Shown in pieces: positions 23,671 to 32,036 of a stretch of DNA of 35,460 bases. The notes below the pieces were generated by a model that saw only the letters and a list, made by a program, of their open reading frames with translations, was not told where the DNA came from and did not search any database. The stretch comes from Flavobacterium sp. ACAM 123. GTDB taxonomy: Bacteria > Bacteroidota > Bacteroidia > Flavobacteriales > Flavobacteriaceae. The stretch covers positions 1 to 35,460 of the forward strand of contig NZ_AJXL01000035.1 of NCBI RefSeq assembly GCF_000264055.1, in the 5' to 3' direction. A program made the translations under genes and the position numbers. The number at the start of each line of letters is the position of its first letter. Within the stretch, counting starts at the first letter, position 1.

Positions 23671-25176
23671 ATGTCGAAGCAAGTTCGTGTGCGTTTTGCA
23701 CCAAGTCCAACGGGACCTTTACATATTGGCGGAGTTCGTACCGCCCTATTCAATTATTTGTTTGCCAAAAAAAATAATGGTGTTTTCTTTTTACGAATTG
23801 AAGATACCGACCAAAATCGTTTTGTTCCAGGTGCGGAAGCGTATATCATGGAAGCATTAGAATGGTTAGGAATTCCTCCTGATGAAACAATAGGGAAGAA
23901 TGAAAAATTTGGTCCTTATCGTCAGAGCGAAAGAAAACCTTTATATAGAGAATACGCTGATCAATTAATAAACAGCGGTTGGGCTTACTATGCTTTTGAT
24001 TCTGCTGAAGCATTAGACGCAGCAAGAAAAGAACAGGAAGAACAAGGTAAAACCTTTATTTACAATCATACCAACAGAGAAATATTAGATACTTCTCTGG
24101 TAATTTCTGCTGAAGAAACTACCAAAAGAATCGCTAATGGTGCTGCCTATGTGATCCGTTTTAAAACTCCGGTGGGTGAAACCTTGCATTTGCAAGATAT
24201 CATTCGTGGTGATGTAAAATTTGAAACCAGCTTACTGGATGATAAAGTATTGTTTAAAAGTGACGGAATGCCAACGTACCATTTAGCTAATATTGTGGAT
24301 GATCATTTAATGGAAACATCCCATGTTATTCGTGGTGAAGAATGGTTGCCCTCCATGCCGTTACATGTTCTATTGTACAGAGCTTTTGGTTGGGATGCGC
24401 CTGAATTTGCACACTTACCATTAATATTAAAACCTGTTGGAAATGGAAAATTATCCAAACGTGACGGAGATAAATTAGGCTTTCCTGTATTCCCATTAGA
24501 ATGGAAAACAGAAGAAGGAATTTCATCAGGTTACAGAGAAAAAGGATTTTTCCCAGAAGCAGTTGTTAACTTCTTAGCCTTATTGGGTTGGAATGATGGA
24601 ACAGACAAAGAAATATATACTTTAGAAGAATTAGTAGAAGCTTTCGATTTGAACAGAGTTCATAAAGCAGGTGCTAAATTTGATCCAGAAAAAAATAAAT
24701 GGTTCAATCACCAATATCTAATTAAACAAAAAGACGAAGATTTGGCAAAAGCCTTCTCTCCTATTGTTGCTGAAAGAGGTGTTTCTACTTCTGAAAATCA
24801 ATTAACAACAATCGTTAGTCTAATAAAAGAACGAGCTAATTTCGTTTCAGAATTTTGGGATTTAAGTGATTTCTTTTTTGTTGCTCCTACAGCATACGAT
24901 GAAAAGGCAAGCAAAAACTGGAAAACAGAAACTCCAGCTTTAATGCAGGAATTGATTGCTATAGTAGAAGAAATAAATGATTTTACTTCTGTCAACATTG
25001 AAACCATCGTAAAAGACTGGATGACAGAAAACGAAATTGGAATGGGAAAAGTGATGCAACCTTTCCGCTTGAGTTTGGTTGGTACTTTAAAAGGCCCTCA
25101 CCTATTTGATATCGTAGAACTCATTGGAAAAGAAGAAACAATCAAAAGGATTCAAAAGGCAATAGCCACATTATAG
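23671..25176 (+). CDS. gltX: Glutamate--tRNA ligase
   Basis: A 501-residue class I synthetase that charges tRNA-Glu. The HIGH-type motif is PSPTGPLHIGG (11-21), followed by RIEDTDQNRF. The KMSKS-type loop is KLSKRDG at about 260-266. The C-terminal helical anticodon-binding domain ends VELIGKEETIKRIQKAIATL. Length is normal. A separate GlnRS is encoded at 28232-30334, so this organism does not depend on misacylation by GltX for tRNA-Gln. It is divergent from DUF4175 and ends in a strong terminator. Confidence 0.98.
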   Translation: MSKQVRVRFAPSPTGPLHIGGVRTALFNYLFAKKNNGVFFLRIEDTDQNRFVPGAEAYIMEALEWLGIPPDETIGKNEKFGPYRQSERKPLYREYADQLINSGWAYYAFDSAEALDAARKEQEEQGKTFIYNHTNREILDTSLVISAEETTKRIANGAAYVIRFKTPVGETLHLQDIIRGDVKFETSLLDDKVLFKSDGMPTYHLANIVDDHLMETSHVIRGEEWLPSMPLHVLLYRAFGWDAPEFAHLPLILKPVGNGKLSKRDGDKLGFPVFPLEWKTEEGISSGYREKGFFPEAVVNFLALLGWNDGTDKEIYTLEELVEAFDLNRVHKAGAKFDPEKNKWFNHQYLIKQKDEDLAKAFSPIVAERGVSTSENQLTTIVSLIKERANFVSEFWDLSDFFFVAPTAYDEKASKNWKTETPALMQELIAIVEEINDFTSVNIETIVKDWMTENEIGMGKVMQPFRLSLVGTLKGPHLFDIVELIGKEETIKRIQKAIATL

Positions 25177-25180
25177 AAAC

Positions 25181-25213
25181 AAAAAAGCCTCCGTTGTAAC
25201 GGAGGCTTTTTTT
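25181..25213. terminator. Bidirectional terminator between gltX and the beta-barrel gene
   Basis: AAAAAAGCCTCCGT ... ACGGAGGCTTTTTTT: perfect stem, T tracts on both strands. The stop codon of the convergent gene (25212) falls within the T tract. Confidence 0.93.
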
Positions 25214-25853
25214 ATAAATATAGAATTATGTTTGCATTGAGTATTCCTGGGTTTCCTTTAAATTTAACCCCGGTCTGTTTAGTGTTAAGATTTTCAAGCA
25301 TGTTATTGATTCCGTACTGATACGAAAGATTGATTCTAAAATGACGTACTCCCGCCGTAATACCAACAGTTGGATAAAAGTTGAATTTGGAAATATCAAT
25401 GATATCTTTCGCTAATAAAGTGGTACCTGTAATAGTATTGTTTTCATCTTCAAAATCAATTTTAAATTTACCGTTTACCTGCACAATCGGTCCAAACTCT
25501 ATACTCAAATGATTTTCGACCAGAACATAGCTCAACTGCAGTGATATCTGAGCTGAAGCCAGTTTATAATTGACATCCACATTTTGATTATTAAATTTCC
25601 TAGTAGCAACTGAAAAATTATTTTCGCTGAACTGCAACGCATACACTATATCCCAACTTTCATAAAAATTTCCTCTAACAGATAACCCAGCATTCCAACC
25701 GATATCTGGCGTTGTTTGAAAGTTATCCGTATTCAAAGTAAGCTGGTTTCCCCCAAAGGTCACCCCTATCCTATTTGAATCTCTATATCCATATTGTGCA
25801 AAAACGGCGGATACGGCAAAAAACAGTACTGATGTGAAATATATCTTTTTCAT
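25212..25853 (-). CDS. Outer-membrane beta-barrel protein
   Basis: A 213-residue protein with a signal peptide (residues 1-19, ending VFAQ) and a repeating pattern of alternating hydrophobic/polar strands. It contains GVTFGGNQLTLNT, GWNAGLSVRGNFYESW and the C-terminal-type strand ending NIILYL. It resembles the porin-like or PorT-like small barrels of Bacteroidota. The last residue is a leucine rather than a phenylalanine. No T9SS sorting domain is present. Function unknown; receptor-like or structural roles are both possible. Confidence 0.82.
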   Translation of the reverse strand: MKKIYFTSVLFFAVSAVFAQYGYRDSNRIGVTFGGNQLTLNTDNFQTTPDIGWNAGLSVRGNFYESWDIVYALQFSENNFSVATRKFNNQNVDVNYKLASAQISLQLSYVLVENHLSIEFGPIVQVNGKFKIDFEDENNTITGTTLLAKDIIDISKFNFYPTVGITAGVRHFRINLSYQYGINNMLENLNTKQTGVKFKGNPGILNANIILYL

Positions 25854-25930
25854 ATTCTTAAATTAAACCTTAACAAACCTAAAGATTTTTTGTAATTTAA
25901 CAGCTATTTTTAATCTTAATTATACATATT

Positions 25931-26920
25931 ATGAACATTACTTTAATTATCCTTCTTGTTATTGGATTTTTTATTTTACTATCCTCGTTTTTTACGGTAA
26001 GGCAACAAACATCTGCTATCATCGAACGATTTGGTAGATTTCACAGCGTACGACAATCCGGACTTCAACTAAAAATTCCATTAATTGATAGGGTTGCCGG
26101 AAAAGTAAATCTTAAAATCCAACAATTGGATGTAATAATCGAAACCAAAACGAAAGATAACGTGTTTGTAAAACTAAAAGTTTCCGTGCAATTTATGGTT
26201 ATCAAAGAAACGGTTTATGATGCCTTTTACAAATTAGAATATGCACATGACCAAATTACTTCTTATGTATTTGATGTCGTTCGTGCCGAGGTCCCTAAAT
26301 TAAAACTAGATGACGTTTTTGAAAGAAAAGATGACATCGCAATTGCGGTAAAGCGTGAATTAAATGAAGCAATGACTACTTATGGTTACACGATTATAAA
26401 TACATTAGTAACTGATATCGATCCGGATATTCAAGTGAAAAATGCAATGAATAGAATTAATGCTGCTGATAGAGAGAAAACCGTGGCGGAATTTGAAGCG
26501 GAAGCATCAAGAATCAGGATTGTGGCAAAAGCAAAAGCAGAGGCTGAAAGTAAACGTCTACAAGGACAAGGAATTGCAGATCAGAGAAGAGAAATTGCTA
26601 GAGGGTTAGTGGAAAGCGTGGATGTGCTAAATAGAGTTGGTATTAACTCTCAGGAGGCTTCTGCGTTAATTGTGGTTACGCAACATTACGACACTTTACA
26701 AGCTATTGGTGCCGAAACCAACTCCAATTTGATTTTATTGCCTAATTCACCACAAGCGGGCAGTGAAATGTTGAACAATATGGTTGCCAGTTTCACCGCA
26801 AGTAACATGGTGGGCGAATCTATGAAAAAAGGAAACAGAAAAGCTAAAATAAAATCGGGTACTGTTCTCCCCGTAGCTGATGAAGAAGATAGAGAGGACG
26901 ATATTGCTGAAACCGAGTAA
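25931..26920 (+). CDS. SPFH/Band 7 (stomatin-like) membrane protein
   Basis: A 329-residue protein with an N-terminal membrane anchor (about 3-24) and an SPFH domain (about 25-190): SFFTVRQQTSAIIERFGRFH, NLKIQQLDVIIETKTKDNVF, YTIINTLVTDIDPD. An Ala/Glu-rich coiled coil (VAEFEAEASRIRIVAKAKAEAES) follows, and the C-terminus is acidic. The arrangement is that of bacterial stomatin/QmcA-type proteins that form membrane scaffolds and associate with proteases. No NfeD partner is adjacent, which leaves the partner open. It ends in a bidirectional terminator. Confidence 0.93.
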   Translation: MNITLIILLVIGFFILLSSFFTVRQQTSAIIERFGRFHSVRQSGLQLKIPLIDRVAGKVNLKIQQLDVIIETKTKDNVFVKLKVSVQFMVIKETVYDAFYKLEYAHDQITSYVFDVVRAEVPKLKLDDVFERKDDIAIAVKRELNEAMTTYGYTIINTLVTDIDPDIQVKNAMNRINAADREKTVAEFEAEASRIRIVAKAKAEAESKRLQGQGIADQRREIARGLVESVDVLNRVGINSQEASALIVVTQHYDTLQAIGAETNSNLILLPNSPQAGSEMLNNMVASFTASNMVGESMKKGNRKAKIKSGTVLPVADEEDREDDIAETE

Positions 26921-26939
26921 TAATCTCTATCGTTCCTAT

Positions 26940-26968
26940 AAAAAAGAGGTCTATCGACCTCTTTTTTT
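26940..26968. terminator. Bidirectional terminator shared by SPFH and DUF6327 genes
   Basis: AAAAAAGAGGT-ctatcg-ACCTCTTTTTTT. On the minus strand it overlaps the last codons of the DUF6327 gene (26951-), which therefore doubles as coding and terminator sequence. Confidence 0.88.
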
Positions 26969-27205
26969 GTTTATGAACCAATTGATTGCAAATGGAACTA
27001 CAACATTTAATATGTTACCAAAGGACCCACTGAAGACTGTTTTGAAAGAACCCAAGAGACTATTTAGCAAATGATTTGGTGTTAGACTCTCTCTTGTTCT
27101 GTAATAGCCTAACACAACCTTTTGATAGCTAATTTCTTTTTCAATCTTTAAAATGTCCAGTTCCCTGTCGATTTGAGCGTACGATGAATATTTTTTAATT
27201 GCCAT
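26951..27205 (-). CDS. DUF6327 family small membrane protein
   Basis: An 84-residue protein: a charged N-terminal half (YAQIDRELDILKIEKEISYQ), then a hydrophobic C-terminal segment (NILNVVVPFAINWFINKKRGR). It matches the flavobacterial DUF6327 type that closes ytxH/holin-like operons. Its start is 4 bases after the stop of the holin-like gene, so the three genes form an operon. Function is unknown, but position suggests an envelope or stress role. The final residues are encoded within the terminator stem. Confidence 0.85.
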   Translation of the reverse strand: MAIKKYSSYAQIDRELDILKIEKEISYQKVVLGYYRTRESLTPNHLLNSLLGSFKTVFSGSFGNILNVVVPFAINWFINKKRGR

Positions 27206-27208
27206 AGT

Positions 27209-27559
27209 TTAGTCGTTAAAAAATATTTCTGAAAATTTCTCTAATAAAGGCCCTTCCACTATCTTATCTCTTACCAAAAACAAAAGTCCCGTAGCAAAAA
27301 GATAGGTTCCTCCAACAATTAGAAACCCTAAGGAATAACTGCCTAAATGATCTCCAATAGCATATGCAAGCGCAAAAGAACAGAACAACAAAACCATACT
27401 AAAACTTAAAAGTATCAATGTAAACTTTAAAATCATAGTAGCCGATTTCATAGCTAATTTGAAAGTTCGCAATTTATAATAAGCAAGATTGTTTTCGATA
27501 TAGGCTTCCGCCTGATCTTTGATATCCCCTACGTTCTCTTTAATTTCTTCAAATGCCAT
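27209..27559 (-). CDS. Phage-holin-like (DUF1469 type) membrane protein
   Basis: A 116-residue protein with an N-terminal amphipathic helix (EEIKENVGDIKDQAEAYIEN) and two transmembrane helices (about 46-67 and 78-96), ending in a charged tail. This is the holin-like family found with YtxH in Bacteroidota; the name is from similarity and does not imply a prophage. There is a 4-base spacer to the DUF6327 gene and 36 bases from ytxH. Probably a membrane or stress-response component. Confidence 0.85.
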   Translation of the reverse strand: MAFEEIKENVGDIKDQAEAYIENNLAYYKLRTFKLAMKSATMILKFTLILLSFSMVLLFCSFALAYAIGDHLGSYSLGFLIVGGTYLFATGLLFLVRDKIVEGPLLEKFSEIFFND

Positions 27560-27594
27560 ATAGACCTTAATTTAATTATAGTAATTTACGGACT

Positions 27595-27924
27595 TTACTT
27601 TTTAAACTTTCCGTTCTGCTCTTTTAAATCAGCTAATTTTATTTCTAGAAATGAAATCACCTCTTCTGTCTTATCGCTCATGTTAGAAAGTAAATCTTCA
27701 TAGCTTGAGTCAAGATCGAACTTGGCACTTTTTAATTTGGTTTTCATTTCCTCTGAAAGCCCTTGATATTTATAATCTAGATCAGCTTTCGCTTCTTTGT
27801 AACCATCCTTGATTTTTGCTCTGGTTTTATCTCCTTTGGCAGGAGCAAATAAAACTCCAAGTCCAGCTCCTATGGCTACACCGCCTATTAGTGCAATCAA
27901 CGTGTTCCCCGCATTATTCGACAT
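27595..27924 (-). CDS. YtxH-domain protein
   Basis: A 109-residue protein with an N-terminal glycine-rich transmembrane helix (NTLIALIGGVAIGAGLGVLF, about 6-25) followed by the APAKGDKTRAKI motif that defines YtxH, and a helical charged remainder. In Bacillus ytxH is a general stress gene; here it leads a three-gene operon with the holin-like and DUF6327 proteins. Its AT-rich upstream region (27925-28231) holds only weak TAnnTTT-like boxes. Confidence 0.9.
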   Translation of the reverse strand: MSNNAGNTLIALIGGVAIGAGLGVLFAPAKGDKTRAKIKDGYKEAKADLDYKYQGLSEEMKTKLKSAKFDLDSSYEDLLSNMSDKTEEVISFLEIKLADLKEQNGKFKK

Positions 27925-28231
27925 ATTATATGTTTTTAATTAATAATACCTAAAAATACACTATTTATTAACAGCATCATGTTAACAAGCCGTTAAAGTA
28001 TTTCCGGTAAAAAGAATACTTAATATAAAGGATTTTCTGAGTATAAATATCAACCGAGTACCATTTTATACACCCAAACTAAAAAAGCGGTTTAAAACGT
28101 CTTAATAAAGGCCGTTTTTAATTACTTTTACTTATAGATATGTAAAGTTAAATAGAAATCTACAATAATAGTACAAACGCCTGCTCCAGGCATTTTTACT
28201 ATTGTTACCATCTAATATACAAAGAAGGTAC
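27925..28231. other. Gap with hairpin downstream of glnS
   Basis: About 300 bases without a gene. The hairpin GCCTG-ctc-CAGGC at 28180-28192 sits inside weaker AATAGTA/TACTATT arms, and TTTTT follows on the plus strand. It may mark the end of glnS transcription on the minus strand, but the T tract is on the other strand. The rest carries presumed promoter DNA for ytxH. Confidence 0.4.
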
Positions 28232-30334
28232 TTACAAATTTAGACCGTTTAATAAATCCAACACTTTTTCATTCTTATCCGTGTTTTTTAATTCAGAAAG
28301 TAGCTTTTTATATTCATCAAAATTATCAGCGTCTACTTTCACATTTTCGATGACTAAAATTCTAACGGCAGCCAATTGACTTTTTAATGACATAGAATAT
28401 AATTTTGTCAAGACGTCCTTTTCAATATCATTGGCTTGTACTTTATCAGAATACTTTAAAATTAAGTTAGCAAACAATAAAGCATTGTTATCATTTTTGA
28501 CATTTTTGACAACCGTCTGATTAATAAGACTAAAATTATCAATACTTTGTATGTTAGCAACAATGTTTTCCAACATTAAATTTGCATTGGCAGCCTCTTT
28601 TTCTTTAACATACTTATTGATTTCTTTCTGGGTGTTCATCAATAAATTACCTTCTTTCTTCCCTTTTTCTTCCCAAGCATCTTTGAGCCCAACGGTCTTA
28701 TTGAAAACTAATTTTCCTTCCCTACTGTCTTTATCAGTATTGAAATAACCCAAGCGTTGAAATTGGAATTTATCTCCTGGTACACTAGAAGCCAAACTTG
28801 GTTCCACAAAGCCGTTCACAATTTCAAGCGAATTATCATTTTTGAATTCCAAAAAGTTTTTTTCCTTATGGCTATCCGGTGCTTCATCGATAAACAAACG
28901 ATCGTACAAACGGACTTCCGCTTCAATAGCATGTTTTATAGAAACCCAATGCAAAGTCCCCGCTACTTTTCGCTGTGAAGCTTCACTCCCACTGCCGCTT
29001 CGGCTGTCTTCATCATAAGTAACATGGATTTCGGTAATAATCCCTTCACTGTCTTTTACAACCGCTTCCCCTTTTATAATGTAGGCGCTTTTAAGTCGTA
29101 CTTCATTACCAATACTTAATCTAAAAAATTTAGCTGGTGCCACTTCGAGGAAATCTTCTCTTTCTATGTATAACTCGCGGGAAAAAGGCAGTTTTCTAAA
29201 GCCTGCCGTCTCATCTTCCTGATTGTTTTCTGCATCTAATGATTCTTCTTTATCTTCAGGATAATTAATAATCACCAATTTTATAGGGTCTAAAACTACC
29301 ATTACCCTTGGCGCTTTTTTATTTAGATCTTCACGAAGGCAAAATTCTAAAAGCGACACGTCAATCACATTTTCCCGTTTTGCAACACCTATGATATCAC
29401 AAAATTTACGGATAGAAACAGCCGTATATCCTCTTCTTCTTAATCCAGAAATAGTAGGCATTCTCGGATCATCCCATCCATTAACACTATTTTCCTGAAC
29501 TAATTGCAGTAACTTTCGTTTGCTCATTACGGTGTAGTTCAGGTTCAAACGCGCAAATTCATATTGATGCGGCCTTACCTTAGCTTCATCATAGATTTGG
29601 TCCAAAAACCAATTGTATAACTCCCGATGCATCACGAATTCCAGCGTACAAATAGAATGCGAAATTTCCTCTATATAGTCGCTTTCGCCATGAGCGAAAT
29701 CATACATCGGATAAATCTTCCAGTCGTTTCCCGTTCTATGATGATGACGGTGTAAAACACGATACATTAACGGATCCCGCATCAGCATGTTTGCAGATGA
29801 CATATCTATTTTAGCTCTTAAAACATGACTCCCTTCTTTGTAGTCCCCATTTTTCATCCCTTCAAACAAAATCAAATTTTCAGCAACAGATCGATTTCTA
29901 TAAGGACCATTTACTCCCGGCTGCGTAGGTGTTCCTTTTTGAATTGCCATATACTCAGAAGACTGACTGTCTACGTAAGCGGTATTGTTTTTAATCATTG
30001 TAACAGCCCAATCATACAATTGTTGAAAATAATCAGAAGAATACCGTTCTTCAGTCCAATTAAAACCCAACCATTCTAAATCTTCTTTTATAGCATCAAC
30101 ATATTCCTGCTCTTCTTTAGCGGGATTCGTATCGTCAAAACGCAGATTAACCGGGGCATTGTATTTTAATCCCAAGCCAAAATTAAGGCATATCGATTTA
30201 GCGTGACCAATATGCAAATAACCATTAGGTTCTGGGGGAAATCGAAAACGAAGTTTATCCTTTGGGAAACCATTCGCTAAATTTTCTTCTATAATCTGCT
30301 CTATAAAATGAAGTGATTTTTCTTCTGTAGACAT
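28232..30334 (-). CDS. glnS: Glutamine--tRNA ligase with C-terminal extension
   Basis: A 700-residue class I synthetase. The HIGH motif is in FPPEPNGYLHIGHAK (33-46), VMSKRK is at 269-274, and the GlnRS-specific beta-barrel anticodon region runs to about 555 (YFNTDKDSREGKLVFNKTVG). Bacterial GlnRS is usually about 550-580 residues; the extra 130 residues here (about 565-700) are helical and end KVLDLLNGLNL. Annotators name similar proteins YqeY-fused, but the segment does not show clear YqeY motifs to me. GlnRS entered Bacteroidota by horizontal transfer, in established accounts. A promoter box TAACTTTG is at 30353-30360. Confidence 0.95.
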   Translation of the reverse strand: MSTEEKSLHFIEQIIEENLANGFPKDKLRFRFPPEPNGYLHIGHAKSICLNFGLGLKYNAPVNLRFDDTNPAKEEQEYVDAIKEDLEWLGFNWTEERYSSDYFQQLYDWAVTMIKNNTAYVDSQSSEYMAIQKGTPTQPGVNGPYRNRSVAENLILFEGMKNGDYKEGSHVLRAKIDMSSANMLMRDPLMYRVLHRHHHRTGNDWKIYPMYDFAHGESDYIEEISHSICTLEFVMHRELYNWFLDQIYDEAKVRPHQYEFARLNLNYTVMSKRKLLQLVQENSVNGWDDPRMPTISGLRRRGYTAVSIRKFCDIIGVAKRENVIDVSLLEFCLREDLNKKAPRVMVVLDPIKLVIINYPEDKEESLDAENNQEDETAGFRKLPFSRELYIEREDFLEVAPAKFFRLSIGNEVRLKSAYIIKGEAVVKDSEGIITEIHVTYDEDSRSGSGSEASQRKVAGTLHWVSIKHAIEAEVRLYDRLFIDEAPDSHKEKNFLEFKNDNSLEIVNGFVEPSLASSVPGDKFQFQRLGYFNTDKDSREGKLVFNKTVGLKDAWEEKGKKEGNLLMNTQKEINKYVKEKEAANANLMLENIVANIQSIDNFSLINQTVVKNVKNDNNALLFANLILKYSDKVQANDIEKDVLTKLYSMSLKSQLAAVRILVIENVKVDADNFDEYKKLLSELKNTDKNEKVLDLLNGLNL

Positions 30335-30352
30335 AATGTTGTATTAAAAAAG

Positions 30353-30360
30353 CAAAGTTA
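30353..30360 (-). promoter_or_regulatory. Promoter -7 box for glnS
   Basis: Minus-strand TAACTTTG (TAnnTTTG), 18 bases upstream of the ATG at 30334. Confidence 0.55.
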
Positions 30361-30434
30361 TCAAAATTGTTGGTTAAATAGCGATTGCGGGATTTGGTTA
30401 TTTGTTTTTAAGCAGATAAAATTTAAATATTTTG

Positions 30435-30442
30435 TACTTTTA
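30435..30442 (+). promoter_or_regulatory. Promoter -7 box for folB
   Basis: TACTTTTA (close to TAnnTTTG), 38 bases upstream of the folB ATG. Confidence 0.4.
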
Positions 30443-30480
30443 TAAAATAAATAATTAGCTAATTAAAGACAAAACTCAAA

Positions 30481-30840
30481 ATGGGGACTATTAAATTAAA
30501 AAATATACAGACTTACTCCTATCACGGTTGCCTGATCGAAGAAGGAAAAATTGGTTCCGACTATACGATAGACCTCGAAATAAAGACCGACTTAAGAAAA
30601 TCATGCCTTTCAGATGATTTGAAAGATACCGTAGATTATGTACTATTGAACCAAATTGTGGTAGAAGAAATGGAAATTCGCTCCCACTTATTGGAACATG
30701 TGGCACAACGGATAATTACACGAGTATTTGGTGAAATACCGGAGGTATCAAGAATACTTTTGGCGGTCTCAAAATTAAACCCTCCTATTGGTGGTGATGT
30801 TGAAGCGGTTACTGTTGAATTAGAGGAATACAGAAGTTAA
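30481..30840 (+). CDS. folB: Dihydroneopterin aldolase
   Basis: A 119-residue folate-pathway enzyme converting dihydroneopterin to 6-hydroxymethyl-dihydropterin. The YHGCLIEEGKIG segment (14-25) carries the substrate-binding Glu, YVLLNQIVVEEM the central helix, LLEHVAQRI the second helix, and SKLNPPIGGDVEAVTVEL the catalytic Lys and C-terminal strand. Length matches the family. Divergent from glnS; the tRNA-Cys gene follows on the same strand after 127 bases with its own promoter. Confidence 0.96.
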   Translation: MGTIKLKNIQTYSYHGCLIEEGKIGSDYTIDLEIKTDLRKSCLSDDLKDTVDYVLLNQIVVEEMEIRSHLLEHVAQRIITRVFGEIPEVSRILLAVSKLNPPIGGDVEAVTVELEEYRS

Positions 30841-30942
30841 ACCGTTTTCAATTAACTAAAATGTAAAAGCATTTTGACGGCAAAAAACCATAATTTTTTA
30901 AAACTTTCGAGCTTTAAACTTTTAAACTCTAAACTTTTTAAG

Positions 30943-30950
30943 TACTTTTG
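30943..30950 (+). promoter_or_regulatory. Promoter -7 box for tRNA-Cys
   Basis: TACTTTTG fits TAnnTTTG, 17 bases upstream of the tRNA 5' end. AAACTTT-like units repeat four times just before it. Confidence 0.6.
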
Positions 30951-30967
30951 CCATCCATTCAACATAT

Positions 30968-31038
30968 GGCGTCGTGGCCGAGTGGCTAGGCTGGGCTCTG
31001 CAAAAGCTCCTACTGCGGTTCGAATCCGCACGATGCCT
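30968..31038 (+). tRNA. tRNA-Cys (GCA)
   Basis: Full cloverleaf of 71 bases: acceptor GGCGTCG/CGATGCC (one G-U), D-stem GCC/GGC, anticodon stem GGGCT/AGCTC with loop CTGCAAA (anticodon GCA), T-arm TGCGG-TTCGAAT-CCGCA and U73, the usual cysteine discriminator. CCA is not encoded. A terminator follows directly. Confidence 0.95.
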
Positions 31039-31042
31039 CTAA

Positions 31043-31071
31043 AACCTTCAAGGAAACTTGGAGGTTTTTTT
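31043..31071 (+). terminator. Rho-independent terminator of tRNA-Cys
   Basis: AACCTTCAAG-gaaa-CTTGGAGGTT (10-bp stem, one G-U) followed by TTTTT. Confidence 0.9.
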
Positions 31072-31095
31072 ATGCAGTACACTCCCAAAATTGTC

Positions 31096-31262
31096 ATTTC
31101 GACGAAGGAAAAAACACCACCAAAATAGTTTTATACAATTACTCTAACTTTATAATAACACACAGTTTACATCCATAAACTTCACCGCTACGTTTGTCCT
31201 ACTGAACGCGTCTCTATCTATGGGAGTAGCAATACTGAGATGATTTCAGCATGACAAAAAGT
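31096..31262. repeat. Degenerate 'GTCATTTCGACGAAGG' repeat region
   Basis: TGTCATTTCGACGAAGGAAA (31095-31114) and, inverted, GATGATTTCAGCATGACAAA (31239-31258) bracket the stretch, resembling the imperfect inverted intergenic repeat common in flavobacteria. No gene is present. Confidence 0.45.
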
Positions 31263-31286
31263 AGGAATGATTTTGACTACAAGACA

Positions 31287-31314
31287 TAAAAAAACCGCTC
31301 AAATAGAGCGGTTT
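31287..31314 (-). terminator. Rho-independent terminator of the rnr/DUF2807/lysE operon
   Basis: On the minus strand AAACCGCTC-TATTT-GAGCGGTTT then TTTTT, 14 bases beyond the LysE stop. Confidence 0.9.
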
Positions 31315-31327
31315 AAATATAAAAAAT

Positions 31328-32014
31328 TTAATGTTCTTTCTCTATATTTTCAAATGCATTTTTAACCATTTCTTTTTCTTTTGGGAACCACCCTTGCGTT
31401 ATTAGCACCATTCCGAAGACCATCAAAACAATACTAATTCCTTTTTTGTATTTTAAAGATATTAGGTAGGGGTCTATTTTGTTTTTTAACTGTTTTGCTA
31501 AAAGTATTTTTACACAATCAGTCAACAAATAAGTGATAATTACCGCACTAAAAAAAGTAACCATTCTCGAGGTTTGCATATCCAATTTAGGACCTATAGA
31601 AATAATGATTGCCAACCAAAAACCGAGAACTCCAATATTAATGATATTTAAGAAAAAACCTTTGATAAAAAGACTGAGATAATTTTTTCTTATAATCTCT
31701 TTATCAATTTCTTTTGTGTCAACCTTCTTTTCTTTTCTCAAACTGATAAAAGAAATTATACCATATGCCAGCATTAATATGCCTCCAAAAATAAATAAAG
31801 CGGGTTTATCTTTTAAAGATTGAATTAACCTGTAACTCCCGAGGTATGCAATACCAATAAATACGATATCGCCTAAAATAACACCTAAATCAAAAACTAT
31901 TGCGGCCCTAAATCCTTTTAATATACTCGTTTCAAGTAAAATAAAAAATACCGGACCAATCATAAAACTTAAGAAAATTCCCCAAGGAATTCCGGATAAA
32001 ATATCGTTTACCAT
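31328..32014 (-). CDS. LysE family transporter
   Basis: A 228-residue inner-membrane protein with about six hydrophobic helices. The N-terminal GIPWGIFLSFMIGPVFFILL and FRAAIVFDLGVILGDIVFIG segments are typical of the LysE/RhtB amino-acid exporters. Substrate cannot be told from sequence. It is the last gene of a minus-strand run (rnr, DUF2807, lysE) with a 22-base spacer from the DUF2807 gene and its own terminator. Confidence 0.92.
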   Translation of the reverse strand: MVNDILSGIPWGIFLSFMIGPVFFILLETSILKGFRAAIVFDLGVILGDIVFIGIAYLGSYRLIQSLKDKPALFIFGGILMLAYGIISFISLRKEKKVDTKEIDKEIIRKNYLSLFIKGFFLNIINIGVLGFWLAIIISIGPKLDMQTSRMVTFFSAVIITYLLTDCVKILLAKQLKNKIDPYLISLKYKKGISIVLMVFGMVLITQGWFPKEKEMVKNAFENIEKEH

Positions 32015-32036
32015 TAAAATTTATAACTATAAATTA

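Noticed and set aside
27209..27559. Holin of a prophage
   Set aside because: No phage genes surround it; it is part of a ytxH/DUF6327 stress-type operon and the name comes only from family similarity.
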